Assembly (NCBI RefSeq): GCF_003253735.1
Contig: NZ_QKYW01000002.1
Span: 272,367-336,366 of the forward strand
DNA: 64,000 nucleotides
Direction: 5' to 3'
DNA from: Pseudomonas sp. URMO17WK12:I2
GTDB lineage: Bacteria; Pseudomonadota; Gammaproteobacteria; Pseudomonadales; Pseudomonadaceae
Each line of letters starts with the position of its first letter. The stretch's first letter is position 1. The position numbers and the translations under genes are program-made. The notes below the pieces were generated by a model that was given only the letters and a program-made list of their open reading frames with translations, was not told the origin of the DNA and made no database searches. Positions 37,775 through 47,972 of the stretch are shown piece after piece.

Positions 37775-38775
37775 AACGCTAAGTCCTCAGGGGTGAAGGT
37801 CATCTTGAATGAGCGATAGGGATTGAAGTCCGCAGCGCTCAGACCCTGCATTTCAACAAGACGACCAATATTCTTGACCGCCGCTACCGCTGAACTGTCG
37901 AATGGTCCGTTACCGCTCGAGCTGGCAATGCTCACATTGGTAATGGTGCCATCGGGCAACATATTTATCTGCAAAACGACCCGCATGCTGCTATTGGCAC
38001 CCGGCGGTCGCGACCAGCCCTCAGCTGCACGTATACGAATAAGGTCATCATAATTACCTGCCGTTTGATCACCTTGGGTGTCGGCTTTTGCCTGCTGACG
38101 CTGGGCATCTGCGGCCAACTCCTCGGCAAGTACCGATGCCTTCTTGTCCTCGCTTGCCTTGCGCTCAGCAGCCTGCGCCGCTTTCTTCTTAGCATCCTCG
38201 GCAGCTTTTTTCTTAGCTGCTTCAGCTGCAGCTTTCTTCTTCGCCTCTTCGGCTGCCTTCTTCTTGGCATCCTCAGCGGCTTTCTTCTTCGCTTCGGCTT
38301 CGGCGGCCTTCTTCTTGTCGGCCTCCAGCGCAGCTTTTGCCTTGGCTACATCAGCGAGCTTCTTCTGTTCGGCAGCCTTGGCTGCGGCATCCGCTTCGGC
38401 CTTCTTGGCTGCGTCGGCTTTTTGAGCCTCTTCAGCTTTCTTTTGTTCCGCCGCTTTAGCAGCCTGCTGCTTCTGTGCTTCAGCCTTGGCCTGCGCTGCC
38501 GCCTCGGCCTTCTTCTGCTCGAGCTGCTCGGTTTCGTATTGCGGCGCAGCACTCTTCTTGGCCTCGCCAGCAATCTTCTGATTGGTCTGGGTGGTGGCCT
38601 GACTCTGCGACTTCAGTTGGTACAGGGTAGCCTGCACAATCGGCTTTGCTGGCGGCAGGTCGGGCGCGAAGGCGAAACTGACGAACAACATGCCGAACAT
38701 CAGCACGTGCAGCCCTACGGCCCAGACCACCGGCCAGAACAGGCTTTCCGAAGGTGAGCGTTCACGCTGCTGCAT
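37771..38775 (-). CDS. tolA: Cell envelope integrity protein TolA
   Basis: The 334-residue protein has one N-terminal membrane helix (about residues 15-38). A long alanine/lysine-rich helical domain (about 60-225) built from KKKAAE-type repeats follows, then a C-terminal globular domain (about 235-334) that contacts TolB and Pal. It spans the periplasm and transmits the proton-motive force from TolQR. Its start overlaps the tolR stop by one base (TGATG), and its stop overlaps tolB. Confidence 0.96.
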   Translation of the reverse strand: MQQRERSPSESLFWPVVWAVGLHVLMFGMLFVSFAFAPDLPPAKPIVQATLYQLKSQSQATTQTNQKIAGEAKKSAAPQYETEQLEQKKAEAAAQAKAEAQKQQAAKAAEQKKAEEAQKADAAKKAEADAAAKAAEQKKLADVAKAKAALEADKKKAAEAEAKKKAAEDAKKKAAEEAKKKAAAEAAKKKAAEDAKKKAAQAAERKASEDKKASVLAEELAADAQRQQAKADTQGDQTAGNYDDLIRIRAAEGWSRPPGANSSMRVVLQINMLPDGTITNVSIASSSGNGPFDSSAVAAVKNIGRLVEMQGLSAADFNPYRSFKMTFTPEDLAL

Positions 38776-39233
38776 CAGGGCGCCTCTGTGATCAAGCCAA
38801 CGTTACCCACGCCAGCCTGCTGCAGACCGCCCATGGCGGACATCACGGTGCCGTAGTCGACGGCCTTGTCGCCACGCACGAACACTTGCACCTGCTTACC
38901 CTGGCTACGCGTCTGGTTGATGATCGCAGTTACGGCGCGGGTCATCTCTTCCAACGTCAGTGCGCGATCCTGAACGGTATCGGTATCCACTTCGGTGCCC
39001 ATGTTCCAGTAATAGGACTTGTCGGACTTGATGGAGATCGTCAGTACCTTGGAGTCGTTATCCTGGGGCAGCACTTCACTGCTAACCTGCGGCAGATCGA
39101 CCTTGACCCCCTGGTTGAGCATCGGCGCCGTCACCATGAAGATGACCAGCAGCACCAACATCACATCGATGTAGGGCACCACGTTCATCTCGGCGACGGG
39201 CTTGCGTCTGTTGCGAATTCTGGCTCTGGCCAT
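38775..39233 (-). CDS. tolR: Tol-Pal motor protein TolR
   Basis: The 152-residue protein has one membrane helix (about residues 18-38) with the proton-conducting aspartate in PYIDVMLVLLVIFM, followed by a periplasmic ExbD-like domain. With TolQ it forms the proton-driven stator that energises TolA. It is 33 bases downstream of tolQ and overlaps tolA by one base. Confidence 0.97.
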   Translation of the reverse strand: MARARIRNRRKPVAEMNVVPYIDVMLVLLVIFMVTAPMLNQGVKVDLPQVSSEVLPQDNDSKVLTISIKSDKSYYWNMGTEVDTDTVQDRALTLEEMTRAVTAIINQTRSQGKQVQVFVRGDKAVDYGTVMSAMGGLQQAGVGNVGLITEAP

Positions 39234-39266
39234 GGTTTTGAAACCTGTATTGAGTGCGCCGGAAGC

Positions 39267-39968
39267 TTATTCTTCGCTGCTGTGTACTTTACGGTGCAGG
39301 ATCGCCTGGAATTCGTCGGCGAACATGTAGTAGCGCGAGATCAGCATTTCACCGCGGGCAGCGAAGCGGTTGTAGGCGATAACCGCAGGAATGGCGGCAA
39401 ACAGACCGATTGCCGTGGCGATCAGGGCCTCGGCAATGCCGGGTGCTACGGTGGCCAGGGTCGCCTGCTGTACCTGAGCCAGGCCGCGGAAGGAGTTCAT
39501 GATCCCCCACACGGTACCGAACAGGCCGATGTACGGGCTGGTGGAACCGACGGTAGCGAGGAATGGCAGGCTCTGCTCGAGCTTTTCTTCCTCACGGGAA
39601 ATCGCCACTCGCATCGAACGCGCCACGCCGTCCATCACCGCATCGGGATCCATGCCCGGCTGTTGGCGCAGGCGGGAGAACTCCTTGAAACCGGCGCGAA
39701 AGATCTGCTCCAGGCCCGAATCCGGGTCCGGGTTGCTGCCTGCCTGGCGATAGAGCTTGGACAGGTCGATACCTGACCAGAAACGCTCCTCGAAGCTATC
39801 CAGCGAGCGCTTGGCGCTGCGCAGGAAATTGCTGCGCTGGAAAATCATCACCCACGACATGACCGATGCGGCCACCAGGGTGAGCATTACCAACTGCACC
39901 ACCAGGCTGGCGTTGCTGATCAGACTCCACATCGACATGTGGTCAACGGCATTTGCGTTGGCTTCCAC
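39267..39968 (-). CDS. tolQ: Tol-Pal motor protein TolQ
   Basis: The 233-residue ExbB/MotA-type protein has three membrane helices: about 16-36, 135-158 (GLFGTVWGIMNSF) and 168-190 (ATAIGLFAAIPAV). It forms the pentameric proton channel of the Tol motor. The start codon is GTG with AGGAG eight bases upstream. The next gene upstream, ybgC, ends only two bases before it, the conserved ybgC-tolQRAB order. Confidence 0.97.
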   Translation of the reverse strand: MEANANAVDHMSMWSLISNASLVVQLVMLTLVAASVMSWVMIFQRSNFLRSAKRSLDSFEERFWSGIDLSKLYRQAGSNPDPDSGLEQIFRAGFKEFSRLRQQPGMDPDAVMDGVARSMRVAISREEEKLEQSLPFLATVGSTSPYIGLFGTVWGIMNSFRGLAQVQQATLATVAPGIAEALIATAIGLFAAIPAVIAYNRFAARGEMLISRYYMFADEFQAILHRKVHSSEE

Positions 39969-39970
39969 GC

Positions 39971-40426
39971 TTACTCTCCTGCAGTAGGTATACCGGCACC
40001 GTTGCCCTGCTCAGCGAACGCCGTTCGCAGAGACGGGGGCATGGCCCGGGGTTTGAAATTATCGGCGCGCACGCAGGCCACCAGAAACTGCCCTTCGCAG
40101 AGCAGCACGTTATCCGCAACCCGCCTCACCTGTTGACGAAAGCGCAGGCTGGCACGGTTCAACTCACATACTTCGGCACTGACCAGCAGTTCATCGTCCA
40201 GCCGCGCCGGCGCGTGGTAGCGCGCCTCGCTGGAGTGCACGACGAACAGCAGCCCTTCACCGGCCAACGTCGACTGGGAAAACCCCAGCTCACGCAGTCG
40301 CTCGGTACGGGCCCGCTCCATGAATTTGAGGTAGTTGACGTAATAAACGACTCCGCCCGCATCGGTGTCCTCGTAATAGACACGACAGCGGTGGGCGAAC
40401 GACTGACCGGCATCTTGCGCGCGCAT
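39971..40426 (-). CDS. ybgC: Acyl-CoA thioesterase YbgC
   Basis: The 151-residue hot-dog-fold thioesterase carries the 4HBT active-site block [22 protein letters not shown] with the catalytic Asp. YbgC hydrolyses short-chain acyl-CoA or acyl-ACP and is linked to phospholipid metabolism at the Tol complex. It starts the tol-pal operon, 50 bases after ruvB on the same strand, so read-through from ruvCAB is possible. Confidence 0.95.
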   Translation of the reverse strand: MRAQDAGQSFAHRCRVYYEDTDAGGVVYYVNYLKFMERARTERLRELGFSQSTLAGEGLLFVVHSSEARYHAPARLDDELLVSAEVCELNRASLRFRQQVRRVADNVLLCEGQFLVACVRADNFKPRAMPPSLRTAFAEQGNGAGIPTAGE

Positions 40427-40476
40427 ACTCTAGTGCCAGCCCGGTGTCTTGCCAATCGGGCGCGCAAGTATTTTTT

Positions 40477-41532
40477 TCATGGCGCGTCTCCGTCATTGAA
40501 CAGGTCGAGCGTCGGGCGCTCGTCCATGCGCTTGGGCAGGTTGAGACCGAAGTGCAGATAAGCGTGACGGGTCACCACACGCCCCCGCGGCGTACGCATG
40601 ATGTAACCCTGCTGAATCAGATACGGCTCGAGCACATCTTCGATGGTGTGTCGCTCCTCGCTGATGGCTGCCGCGAGGCTATCGACACCGACCGGGCCGC
40701 CATCGAACTTCTCGATCATGGTCAACAGCAGGCGGCGATCCTGGTGATCGAAACCGCGTTCGTCGACATCCAGCAGGTTCAAGGCCAGGTCGGCAATCTG
40801 CCGAGTGATATCGCCCTGCCCGCGGACCTGCGCGAAGTCGCGCACGCGACGCAGCAGGCGGTTAGCGATACGTGGCGTGCCGCGAGCCCGGCGGGCGATC
40901 TCGAGCGCGCCCTGAGACTCGATGGGCAAACCAAGGATGCCCGCCGCACGCATGATGATGGTGGCCAGGTCTTCGGTGTTATAGAACTCGAGGCGCTGCA
41001 CGATACCGAAGCGATCACGCAGCGGATTGGTCAGCATGCCGGCCCGAGTGGTCGCGCCAACCAGGGTAAACGGCGGCAGGTCGAGCTTGATCGAACGGGC
41101 GGCAGGCCCCTCGCCGATCATGATATCGAGCTGGAAATCCTCCATCGCCGGATACAGCACCTCTTCCACGATGGGTGAAAGACGATGGATTTCGTCGATA
41201 AACAACACATCGCCAGGCTCAAGATTGGTCAGCAGCGCGGCCAGGTCGCCCGGGCGCTCGAGCACCGGGCCCGAAGTACTCTTGATAGAAACGTTCATTT
41301 CCTGGGCGATGATATTGGCCAGGGTGGTCTTGCCCAGGCCCGGCGGGCCGAAGATCAAGGTGTGGTCGAGCGATTCCTTGCGCCCGCGCGCCGCCTGGAT
41401 GAACAACTCCATCTGCTCACGCACGACAGGCTGGCCAATGTACTCGGCCAGCTTGAGCGGTCGAATGGCGCGATCGACCTGCTCGTCGCGGTCGCGAGTA
41501 GCCGCCGTCACCAACCTGTCGGCGTCGAGCAT
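40477..41532 (-). CDS. ruvB: Holliday junction branch migration ATPase RuvB
   Basis: The 351-residue AAA+ motor drives branch migration with RuvA. Walker A GPPGLGKT is at residues 62-69, Walker B FIDEIH has D113/E114, sensor 1 is GATTRAG, and the arginine finger lies in DRFG. A winged-helix domain ends the protein ([10 protein letters not shown]). Its ATG directly follows the ruvA stop (TAGATG), which indicates coupled translation. Confidence 0.98.
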   Translation of the reverse strand: MLDADRLVTAATRDRDEQVDRAIRPLKLAEYIGQPVVREQMELFIQAARGRKESLDHTLIFGPPGLGKTTLANIIAQEMNVSIKSTSGPVLERPGDLAALLTNLEPGDVLFIDEIHRLSPIVEEVLYPAMEDFQLDIMIGEGPAARSIKLDLPPFTLVGATTRAGMLTNPLRDRFGIVQRLEFYNTEDLATIIMRAAGILGLPIESQGALEIARRARGTPRIANRLLRRVRDFAQVRGQGDITRQIADLALNLLDVDERGFDHQDRRLLLTMIEKFDGGPVGVDSLAAAISEERHTIEDVLEPYLIQQGYIMRTPRGRVVTRHAYLHFGLNLPKRMDERPTLDLFNDGDAP

Positions 41533-42138
41533 CTAGAGCATTCCTTTCAGCGCGCGGCGGATCATGTCTTCACTACTCAATCCATCTTCTTTGACTGCCG
41601 AAACGGCGCGACTGGCTTCCTGAGGCTTGTAGCCCAGCGAGATAAGCGCGCTCACCGCATCATTCTCCGCGCTTGAGACTGCGCCCCCGGCACGAGGTTC
41701 AACCACGAGTGGTGCCATGCCAGGCACCGCCTCCCAGGCCTTGAAGCGATCCTTGAGCTCGACCAGCAAACGCTCGGCGGTCTTCTTGCCGACGCCGGGA
41801 ATCTTCACCAGCGCGGCGGTGTCCTGGGCCTGCACGCAACGCACCAGTTCGTCCACCTCCAAGCCGGACATCAATGCCAGTGCCAACTTGGGCCCCACGC
41901 CATTGAGGCGGATCAACTCACGAAACAGCTGACGCTCGCGCTTCTCGAAAAAGCCATACAGCAGGTGAGCATCCTCGCGTACCACCATATGGGTGTGCAG
42001 CGTCAGCGGCTCGCCTACCGGAGGCAAACGGTACAGCGTGGTCATGGGGACTTCCAGCTCATAGCCCAGACCATTCACATCCAGAATCAAATGCGGCGGC
42101 TGCTTTTCCGCCAGGGTGCCGCGTAAACGTCCGATCAC
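41533..42138 (-). CDS. ruvA: Holliday junction-binding protein RuvA
   Basis: The 201-residue protein has an OB-fold domain (1-64), two helix-hairpin-helix motifs ([14 protein letters not shown] and [15 protein letters not shown]) and the C-terminal RuvB-contact domain (about 150-201). The usual family start is IGRLRGTL. That corresponds to the GTG at 42138 with GAGG nine bases upstream, not the ATG five codons earlier at 42153. It sits 84 bases after ruvC and abuts ruvB. Confidence 0.96.
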   Translation of the reverse strand: MIGRLRGTLAEKQPPHLILDVNGLGYELEVPMTTLYRLPPVGEPLTLHTHMVVREDAHLLYGFFEKRERQLFRELIRLNGVGPKLALALMSGLEVDELVRCVQAQDTAALVKIPGVGKKTAERLLVELKDRFKAWEAVPGMAPLVVEPRAGGAVSSAENDAVSALISLGYKPQEASRAVSAVKEDGLSSEDMIRRALKGML

Positions 42139-42222
42139 CGACGCATTCCTCACATAGAAGGTTCATTACCGCCCAAGGTCACGTGTAGCCTTGCAACAGC
42201 CGCTACCGCCACCAACGACTGC

Positions 42223-42747
42223 TTATAAACGAAGCCGGCCGCCGCGCCGCTTGGCGCCGACCAGGCCATGGGGAATCAGGCTCTGCCGATGGTGGGCATG
42301 ACACAGCGCGATGCCCAGGGCATCGGAGGCATCGATCTGCGGTTTCTGCACCAGCTTGAGCAGGTGCATGACCATCATCTGCACCTGCTCCTTGTCGGCC
42401 CCACCAGTGCCGACTACTGCCTGCTTGACCTGAGTAGCGGTGTACTCGCTGACCTCGAGGCCCGCCTCGACCGCCGCGACGATCGCGGCACCACGCGCCT
42501 GACCAAGCTTGAGCGCAGAATCGGCATTGCGCGCCATGAACACCTGCTCGATGCCCATGGTGACCGGGCCGAAGGTGCGAATCACCTCGCTTACCCCGCG
42601 AAACACGATCTGCAGGCGCTCGGCCAGCGGCCCACCACCCGTGCGGATACACCCCGAGGCCACGTATTCGCAGGTGCGCCCAGTATCGCGTATCACCCCG
42701 TAGCCGGTAATGCGGGAGCCGGGGTCGATTCCCAGAATCAGCGTCAT
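42223..42747 (-). CDS. ruvC: Holliday junction resolvase RuvC
   Basis: The 174-residue RNase H-fold endonuclease resolves four-way junctions. Catalytic acidic residues are visible at D8 ([12 protein letters not shown]), E67 (GIEQVF) and D139/D142 ([15 protein letters not shown]). The ATG at 42747 gives the family's usual start; an upstream open stretch enters the spacer. It heads the ruvCAB operon, 187 bases after the yebC stop, and a terminator lies between. Confidence 0.97.
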   Translation of the reverse strand: MTLILGIDPGSRITGYGVIRDTGRTCEYVASGCIRTGGGPLAERLQIVFRGVSEVIRTFGPVTMGIEQVFMARNADSALKLGQARGAAIVAAVEAGLEVSEYTATQVKQAVVGTGGADKEQVQMMVMHLLKLVQKPQIDASDALGIALCHAHHRQSLIPHGLVGAKRRGGRLRL

Positions 42748-42881
42748 GCCTTTTATCCACCAGTGGCCTGCATCGCCACACTGTCTATTTATCCAGGCGC
42801 GAGTATAGGGGCGCCAAGCGCCAGCCGTCACCCAAAGGATGCGCCGAGGCGTCGCGCAACGACCACCGGAACGCCGCCCAT

Positions 42882-42917
42882 AAAAAAGCCGGAAGCGCAC
42901 AGCGGCAAACTTCCGGC
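42882..42917 (-). terminator. Rho-independent terminator of yebC
   Basis: On the minus strand GCCGGAAG and CTTCCGGC pair across a 14-base loop and are followed by TTTTTTA. It begins 18 bases after the yebC stop. Confidence 0.85.
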
Positions 42918-42934
42918 CTGGATATAGCGATGGA

Positions 42935-43681
42935 TCAGCCCAGCTGCTCCATGATCTCGTCGGAGACTTCGGCGTTGTGGTAGACGTTCTGCACGTCGTC
43001 CAGGTCTTCGAGCATATCGATCAGCTTGAAGACTTTCTGCGCGGTTTCCAGATCGGTGATCGGCGCGCTGATCGAGGGGATCATGGCGATCTCCGCTTCC
43101 TCGGCCTTGAAGCCGGCAGCCGCCAGGGCTTCGTTGACGGCATGGAATTCGGTAAAGCTGGTCGACACCAGGGCAGCGCCCTCTTCACCCATTTCCACAT
43201 CATCAGCGCCTGCTTCCAGGGCTGCTTCCATCAGCGCATCTTCATCAACGGAGGCAAAGCTGATCTGCCCCTTGCGGTCGAACATATAGGCGACCGAACC
43301 ATCGGTACCGAGGTTGCCACCGCATTTGGTGAAGGCATGGCGCACTTCGGCGGCGGTGCGGTTGCGGTTGTCGGTCATCACTTCGACGATGATCGCCACA
43401 CCGCTCGGCGCGTAGCCTTCGTAGCTGAACTCGACGACGTTATCGGCTTCGTTGTTACCAGCGCCCCGGGCGATGGCGCGATCAATCACGTCACGCGACA
43501 TGTTGTTGGTCAATGCCTTGTCGACAGCCAGACGCAGGCGCGGATTATCCGCCGGGATCGGTCCGCCGTGCTTGGCGGCGACGGTCAGCTCGCGAATCAG
43601 CTTGGTGAAGATCTTGCCGCGCTTGGCGTCCTGACGACCCTTGCGGTGCTTGATGTTGGCCCATTTGGAATGACCAGCCAT
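42935..43681 (-). CDS. YebC/PmpR-family protein (transcriptional regulator / translation factor)
   Basis: The 248-residue protein has the YebC signature [22 protein letters not shown] and three domains. In P. aeruginosa the orthologue PmpR (PA0964) represses the quorum-sensing regulator pqsR, while related YebC proteins elsewhere act at ribosomes stalled on proline runs. It lies between aspS and ruvC as in PAO1. The 219-base spacer upstream holds its promoter and shows no strong motif. Confidence 0.93.
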   Translation of the reverse strand: MAGHSKWANIKHRKGRQDAKRGKIFTKLIRELTVAAKHGGPIPADNPRLRLAVDKALTNNMSRDVIDRAIARGAGNNEADNVVEFSYEGYAPSGVAIIVEVMTDNRNRTAAEVRHAFTKCGGNLGTDGSVAYMFDRKGQISFASVDEDALMEAALEAGADDVEMGEEGAALVSTSFTEFHAVNEALAAAGFKAEEAEIAMIPSISAPITDLETAQKVFKLIDMLEDLDDVQNVYHNAEVSDEIMEQLG

Positions 43682-43900
43682 AACTCACTCCATTTCCTTC
43701 AAATTAGTTTGCAGCGGGCATAAGCCGAGATGAGAACCGTCGCGAGCGCAGATCAGGCAAGGCAGAGCCCGCTCCCGGCGGGCTACTGCATTCACCACAT
43801 CCTTATGGATCACGGAAAGCGGTGAGAAAGCGCAGTTTGCTGTAGCAAATGAGCATTTCGAACCGCTTTGCAACGCAGCATGATCAAGCGCGGCAGGTTA

Positions 43901-45676
43901 TCACTCGGCTTTGGGTTGCTCGCGCAGGCGGATGTGTAGCTCGCGTAGCGACTTGCCATCCACCACACCCGGTGCCTGGGTCATGACGCAGGCCGCGCTC
44001 TGGGTTTTCGGGAAGGCGATCACTTCGCGGATCGACGAAGCGCCGGTCATCAGCATCACCAGACGGTCGAGACCGAAGGCCAGGCCGCCATGGGGCGGCG
44101 CACCATACTTCAGCGCGTCGAGCAGGAAGCCGAACTTCTCTTGTTGCTCATCTTCGCTGATGCCCAGCACGCGGAACACGGTCTGCTGCATGGCCTTGTC
44201 GTGGATACGGATCGAACCGCCACCCAGCTCGGTGCCGTTGAGCACCAGGTCATAGGCACGGGACAAGGCGTCAGCCGGGTTGGCCTCCAGCTCTGCCGGG
44301 GTGCATTTCGGCGAGGTGAATGGGTGGTGCATGGCAGTCAGGCTGCCGTCGTCGTTCTCTTCGAACATCGGGAAGTCAACGACCCACAGCGGCGCCCACT
44401 CGGCGGTCAGCAGGTTGAGGTCATGACCGAGCTTGATACGCAGCGCGCCCAGGGCATCGTTGACAACCTTGGCGCGGTCGGCACCGAAGAACACGATGTC
44501 GCCATCAACGGCACCAACGCGATCGAGGATGGTGTTGAGGTTCGGCTCGGCGATGTTCTTGACGATCGGCGACTGCAGACCCTCGACACCCTTGGCGCGC
44601 TCGTTGACCTTGATGTAGGCCAGGCCTTTGGCGCCGTAGTTGCCGACGAACTTGGTGTAGTCGTCGATCTGCTTGCGCGGCATGCTCGCTCCGCCCGGAA
44701 CGCGCAGTGCAGCAACGCGGCCTTTCGGATCATTGGCCGGACCGGAGAAGACCTTGAAGTCGACATCCTTGAGCTGATCGGCCACGTCGACCAGTTCCAT
44801 CGGAATACGCAGGTCCGGCTTGTCGGAGCCGAAACGGCGCATGGCTTCGGCCAGGGTCATGTGCGGCAACTCACCGAACTCGACGTCCAGCACTTCCTTG
44901 AACAGGTTGCGGATCATGGTCTCGGTGAGGTGCATGATCTCGGCTTCATCGAGGAAGCTGGTCTCGATGTCGATCTGGGTGAATTCCGGCTGGCGGTCGG
45001 CACGCAGGTCTTCGTCGCGGAAGCACTTGGCGATCTGGTAGTAGCGGTCGAAGCCGGCAACCATCAACAGCTGCTTGAACAACTGCGGCGACTGCGGCAG
45101 CGCGAAGAAGCTACCGGCGTGGGTACGGCTCGGCACCAGATAGTCGCGCGCGCCTTCCGGCGTGGCGCGGGTGAGGATCGGCGTTTCCACGTCGAGGAAG
45201 CCGTTCTCGTCCAGGTAGCGACGGATGCTCGAGGTGATGCGCGAACGCAGCTTGAGCTTCTCGGCCATTTCCGGACGGCGCAGGTCGATGAAGCGATAAC
45301 GCAGACGAGTTTCCTCACCAACGTCGGAGTACTCGTTGAGCGGGAACGGCGGGGTTTCCGCTTCGTTCAATACGTCCAGCTCATAGCCCAGCACTTCGAT
45401 CGCGCCGCTGGCCATGTTGGCGTTGCGCGCACCTTCAGGGCGCAGACGCACCTTGCCAGTGATCTTGACCACATATTCGCTGCGTACGCGGTCGGCCTTG
45501 GCGAAGGTGTCGGCGCGGTCCGGATCGAACACGACCTGGGCCAGGCCTTCGCGATCGCGGATATCGAGGAAGATCACGCCACCGTGGTCACGACGACGGT
45601 GAACCCATCCACACAGGGTGATTTCCTGGCCATCCAGGCTTTCGTTCAACTGGCCGCAATAGTGGCTGCGCATCAT
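43901..45676 (-). CDS. aspS: Aspartyl-tRNA synthetase, non-discriminating type
   Basis: The 591-residue class II synthetase has an OB-fold anticodon-binding domain (1-105) and a catalytic core with motif 2 ([20 protein letters not shown]), motif 3 ([11 protein letters not shown]) and the bacterial GAD insert. Residues H31 and G82 are those reported for the P. aeruginosa AspRS that also charges tRNA-Asn, so a GatCAB amidotransferase is expected elsewhere. I chose the ATG at 45676 because the family starts MMRSHYC and this gives 591 residues. An ATG at 45718 would add 14 residues. Confidence 0.95.
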   Translation of the reverse strand: MMRSHYCGQLNESLDGQEITLCGWVHRRRDHGGVIFLDIRDREGLAQVVFDPDRADTFAKADRVRSEYVVKITGKVRLRPEGARNANMASGAIEVLGYELDVLNEAETPPFPLNEYSDVGEETRLRYRFIDLRRPEMAEKLKLRSRITSSIRRYLDENGFLDVETPILTRATPEGARDYLVPSRTHAGSFFALPQSPQLFKQLLMVAGFDRYYQIAKCFRDEDLRADRQPEFTQIDIETSFLDEAEIMHLTETMIRNLFKEVLDVEFGELPHMTLAEAMRRFGSDKPDLRIPMELVDVADQLKDVDFKVFSGPANDPKGRVAALRVPGGASMPRKQIDDYTKFVGNYGAKGLAYIKVNERAKGVEGLQSPIVKNIAEPNLNTILDRVGAVDGDIVFFGADRAKVVNDALGALRIKLGHDLNLLTAEWAPLWVVDFPMFEENDDGSLTAMHHPFTSPKCTPAELEANPADALSRAYDLVLNGTELGGGSIRIHDKAMQQTVFRVLGISEDEQQEKFGFLLDALKYGAPPHGGLAFGLDRLVMLMTGASSIREVIAFPKTQSAACVMTQAPGVVDGKSLRELHIRLREQPKAE

Positions 45677-45959
45677 GATCGGGTTCGCTTCTCTGATCGG
45701 TTCTGGATTCGTCGACATCGCCTGCCATTTGGGCAGAGCGCCTGAGCCGCACGCGTGAAAAGGGCGGAATTATATAGCCTTTATCGGCAGGGCGCAGCAC
45801 GTGATATGCGCCATCGCTCTGCTAAAAGAGGTGAACCCGAGGCGCTGCGATTGATTCAAAGCATGGCCGTTATTGAGACGAACCCGGAGCATGTGACGAA
45901 CGGTCGTGATAGGCTTTTTGCCATCGACTCTTAGCCATTGCCTACTCAGGAGAGCAACC

Positions 45960-46430
45960 ATGGAAATCAACATCGGCATCGCCGAACAAGATCGTGAAGC
46001 CATCGCCGAGGGCCTGTCGCGCCTGCTCGCGGACACCTACACCCTGTACCTGAAAACCCACAACTTCCACTGGAACGTTACCGGGCCGATGTTCAACACC
46101 CTGCACCTGATGTTCGAAGGTCAGTACACCGAACTGGCGCTCGCTGTCGACGCCATTGCCGAACGTATTCGCGCCCTGGGCTTCCCTGCACCAGGCACTT
46201 ATGCAGCCTATGCCCGCCTTTCCTCGATCAAGGAAGAGGAAGGCGTGCCCGGCGCCGAGGAAATGATCCGACTGCTGGTGCAGGGCCAGGAAGCGGTGGT
46301 ACGCACCGCTCGCAGCATCTTCCCACTGCTCGACAAGGTCAGCGACGAGCCGACCGCCGACCTGCTGACCCAGCGCATGCAGGTTCACGAGAAAACCGCG
46401 TGGATGCTGCGCAGCCTGCTGGCTGCCTGA
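45960..46430 (+). CDS. dps: Dps-family DNA-binding ferritin-like protein
   Basis: The 156-residue ferritin-like protein matches Pseudomonas Dps (PA0962), which stores iron and protects DNA from peroxide. The ferroxidase helix carries KTHNFHWNV with H34 and H37, and the partner acidic residues follow in the next helix ([18 protein letters not shown]). The ATG at 45960 has AGGAG seven bases upstream. It is divergent from aspS; the 283-base spacer shows no motif I can name with confidence. A perfect terminator hairpin follows. Confidence 0.95.
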   Translation: MEINIGIAEQDREAIAEGLSRLLADTYTLYLKTHNFHWNVTGPMFNTLHLMFEGQYTELALAVDAIAERIRALGFPAPGTYAAYARLSSIKEEEGVPGAEEMIRLLVQGQEAVVRTARSIFPLLDKVSDEPTADLLTQRMQVHEKTAWMLRSLLAA

Positions 46431-46440
46431 CCGCTACGCC

Positions 46441-46472
46441 AACAGGGCTGCCACGGCAGCCCTGTTTCATTT
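46441..46472 (+). terminator. Rho-independent terminator of dps
   Basis: AACAGGGCTGCC and GGCAGCCCTGTT form a perfect 12-base-pair stem with a two-base loop, followed by TTCATTTCTT. It begins 10 bases after the dps stop. Confidence 0.85.
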
Positions 46473-46672
46473 CTTCCCGCCACAATCGCCAGCACGGCGC
46501 CCGCAATTTGAGTAGCCCTCCTCTTTGCTGTTAAATACGCCCCGTGCCGCCATCCCAACTCCTGGGCCGGTGCATAGGCTGGCCCTCCCGAACCTTCATC
46601 GCCCTTACGTCACGGCAAATCGCGTGGAGCCAGCTCTTCCTGGTGATCCTTTATCTAGTGAGTGCGTTGAAC

Positions 46673-47275
46673 ATGTTGAAAATCGTCCACCTGCTGGTGG
46701 GGCTCTGTGCCCTGCCGTTATCCATCGCCCCTGGCCTGAACGACGGCATCCAGCCGTTCCTGCAACATCCCGATGCGCTGTGCCTGGCGCTCTTTGGCTT
46801 TCTCAACCTGCTACTGGCCACGCAGTTTCCACTCTGGCACAGCAACGCCCGCCAACATTTGCAAAACCTGGCGTGCGCCCTGCTGATCCTCGGCACCCTG
46901 CTGCAGGCCTTGATTCTGCTCGCCCCTCTGCCCTTCATCGCCGAGCAGCCTGCCCTGCTGTTCAGCTTGCTGATCATCACCCTGGCAGTTGCCCTGCACC
47001 TGGGCACCAACCTGCGCTTCGACAGGAAGAAAGCGGCCATTCAGCAAGATCTGGGTGACCGCGAAACCGGCACCGTAAAGTGGTTCAACACCTCGAAAGG
47101 GTTCGGTTTCATCTCCCGGGATGCCGGCGAAGATATCTTCGTGCACTTTCGTGCGATCCGCGGCGAAGGCCACCGCGTTCTGGTAGAAGGCCAACGCGTC
47201 GAGTTTTCCGTGATGCAACGCGACAAAGGCCTGCAGGCCGAAGACGTGATCGCGGCCCTGCCGACCCGGCGCTGA
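46673..47275 (+). CDS. Membrane protein with C-terminal cold-shock domain
   Basis: The protein of about 200 residues has four hydrophobic helices in its first 120 residues ([20 protein letters not shown] opens the first). A complete cold-shock domain follows from about residue 130, with [18 protein letters not shown] (RNP1) and DIFVHFRAI (RNP2). It matches PA0961 of P. aeruginosa by position and layout as I recall. The role of a membrane-tethered cold-shock domain is unknown. The ATG at 46673 fits the conserved start; the ribosome-binding site is weak, and frames further upstream look unconserved. Confidence 0.88.
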   Translation: MLKIVHLLVGLCALPLSIAPGLNDGIQPFLQHPDALCLALFGFLNLLLATQFPLWHSNARQHLQNLACALLILGTLLQALILLAPLPFIAEQPALLFSLLIITLAVALHLGTNLRFDRKKAAIQQDLGDRETGTVKWFNTSKGFGFISRDAGEDIFVHFRAIRGEGHRVLVEGQRVEFSVMQRDKGLQAEDVIAALPTRR

Positions 47276-47290
47276 CTCATCAGCCACAAC

Positions 47291-47318
47291 AAAAAGCCCC
47301 GCCGATGCGGGGCTTTTT
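47291..47318 (+). terminator. Bidirectional terminator between the cold-shock fusion gene and slyX
   Basis: AAAAAGCCCCGC and GCGGGGCTTTTT form a perfect 12-base-pair stem with a CGAT loop and T-tracts on both strands. It serves the plus-strand cold-shock fusion gene and the convergent slyX operon. Confidence 0.92.
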
Positions 47319-47339
47319 CATTTCCGGCGTCTCGCTGCT

Positions 47340-47546
47340 TCAATAGTGAGGCGGCGGCGCCTCATCTTGGGTAACACCGAATGGGCTCACTTCCTCCTGG
47401 CGCTTGGCCAGGGCCTGCACCTGCAACTGCAGGCGCTCGATCAACTTCTGCTGCTCCACCAGGGCATCATTGAGCGCCTGAATGGTGTCGTCCTGAAAGG
47501 CCTGACGACTCTCCAACTCGACGATACGCTCCTCAAACTCGCTCAT
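47340..47546 (-). CDS. slyX: SlyX family protein
   Basis: The 68-residue protein is a single coiled coil ([20 protein letters not shown]... to about residue 50) with the typical C-terminal PPPHY. SlyX is widely conserved in gamma-proteobacteria, and its role is not established. It starts directly after the HIT gene stop, so the two form a short operon. Confidence 0.94.
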   Translation of the reverse strand: MSEFEERIVELESRQAFQDDTIQALNDALVEQQKLIERLQLQVQALAKRQEEVSPFGVTQDEAPPPHY

Positions 47547-47972
47547 TCATACCTCCCCTGCGCGGTAGTGCCCCGGCATGACCGACCGCAGCCGGTCACG
47601 CAGCGCAGCCACCTGCTGTTGATCGTAGGGCTTGGCGGGGTGGCGCCCCCAAACCGGGGCCGGCCAGGCGTCGTCATCGCGGTAACGGACGATCACATGC
47701 ATGTGCAGCTGACTGACCACGTTACCCAGGCTGGCGATATTGATCTTGTCGGCCTTGAATGCATCCTTGAGCACCTCGCCCATCAGGGCCGCCTCCGCCC
47801 ATAACGCTTGCTGATCCTGCGCATCAAGCTGGAATACTTCACTGACATCCTCACGCCGGGGCACCAGGATGAACCAGGGGTAACGGGCATCGTTACTGAG
47901 CAGCACGCGACTCAGCGGCAGGTCCCCCAGCACGAAAGTGTCCTGCTGCAGGCGCGAATCCAGTACGAACAT
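47547..47972 (-). CDS. HIT-domain protein
   Basis: The 141-residue HIT-family nucleotide hydrolase/transferase has the histidine-triad block as Q88-L-H90-M-H92-V (SQLHMHVIVRY). The first histidine of the usual HxHxH is Gln, while the last two, including the nucleophile of the family, remain. It is the first gene of the HIT-slyX operon, and corresponds to PA0959 by position in PAO1. The substrate is unknown. Confidence 0.9.
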   Translation of the reverse strand: MFVLDSRLQQDTFVLGDLPLSRVLLSNDARYPWFILVPRREDVSEVFQLDAQDQQALWAEAALMGEVLKDAFKADKINIASLGNVVSQLHMHVIVRYRDDDAWPAPVWGRHPAKPYDQQQVAALRDRLRSVMPGHYRAGEV

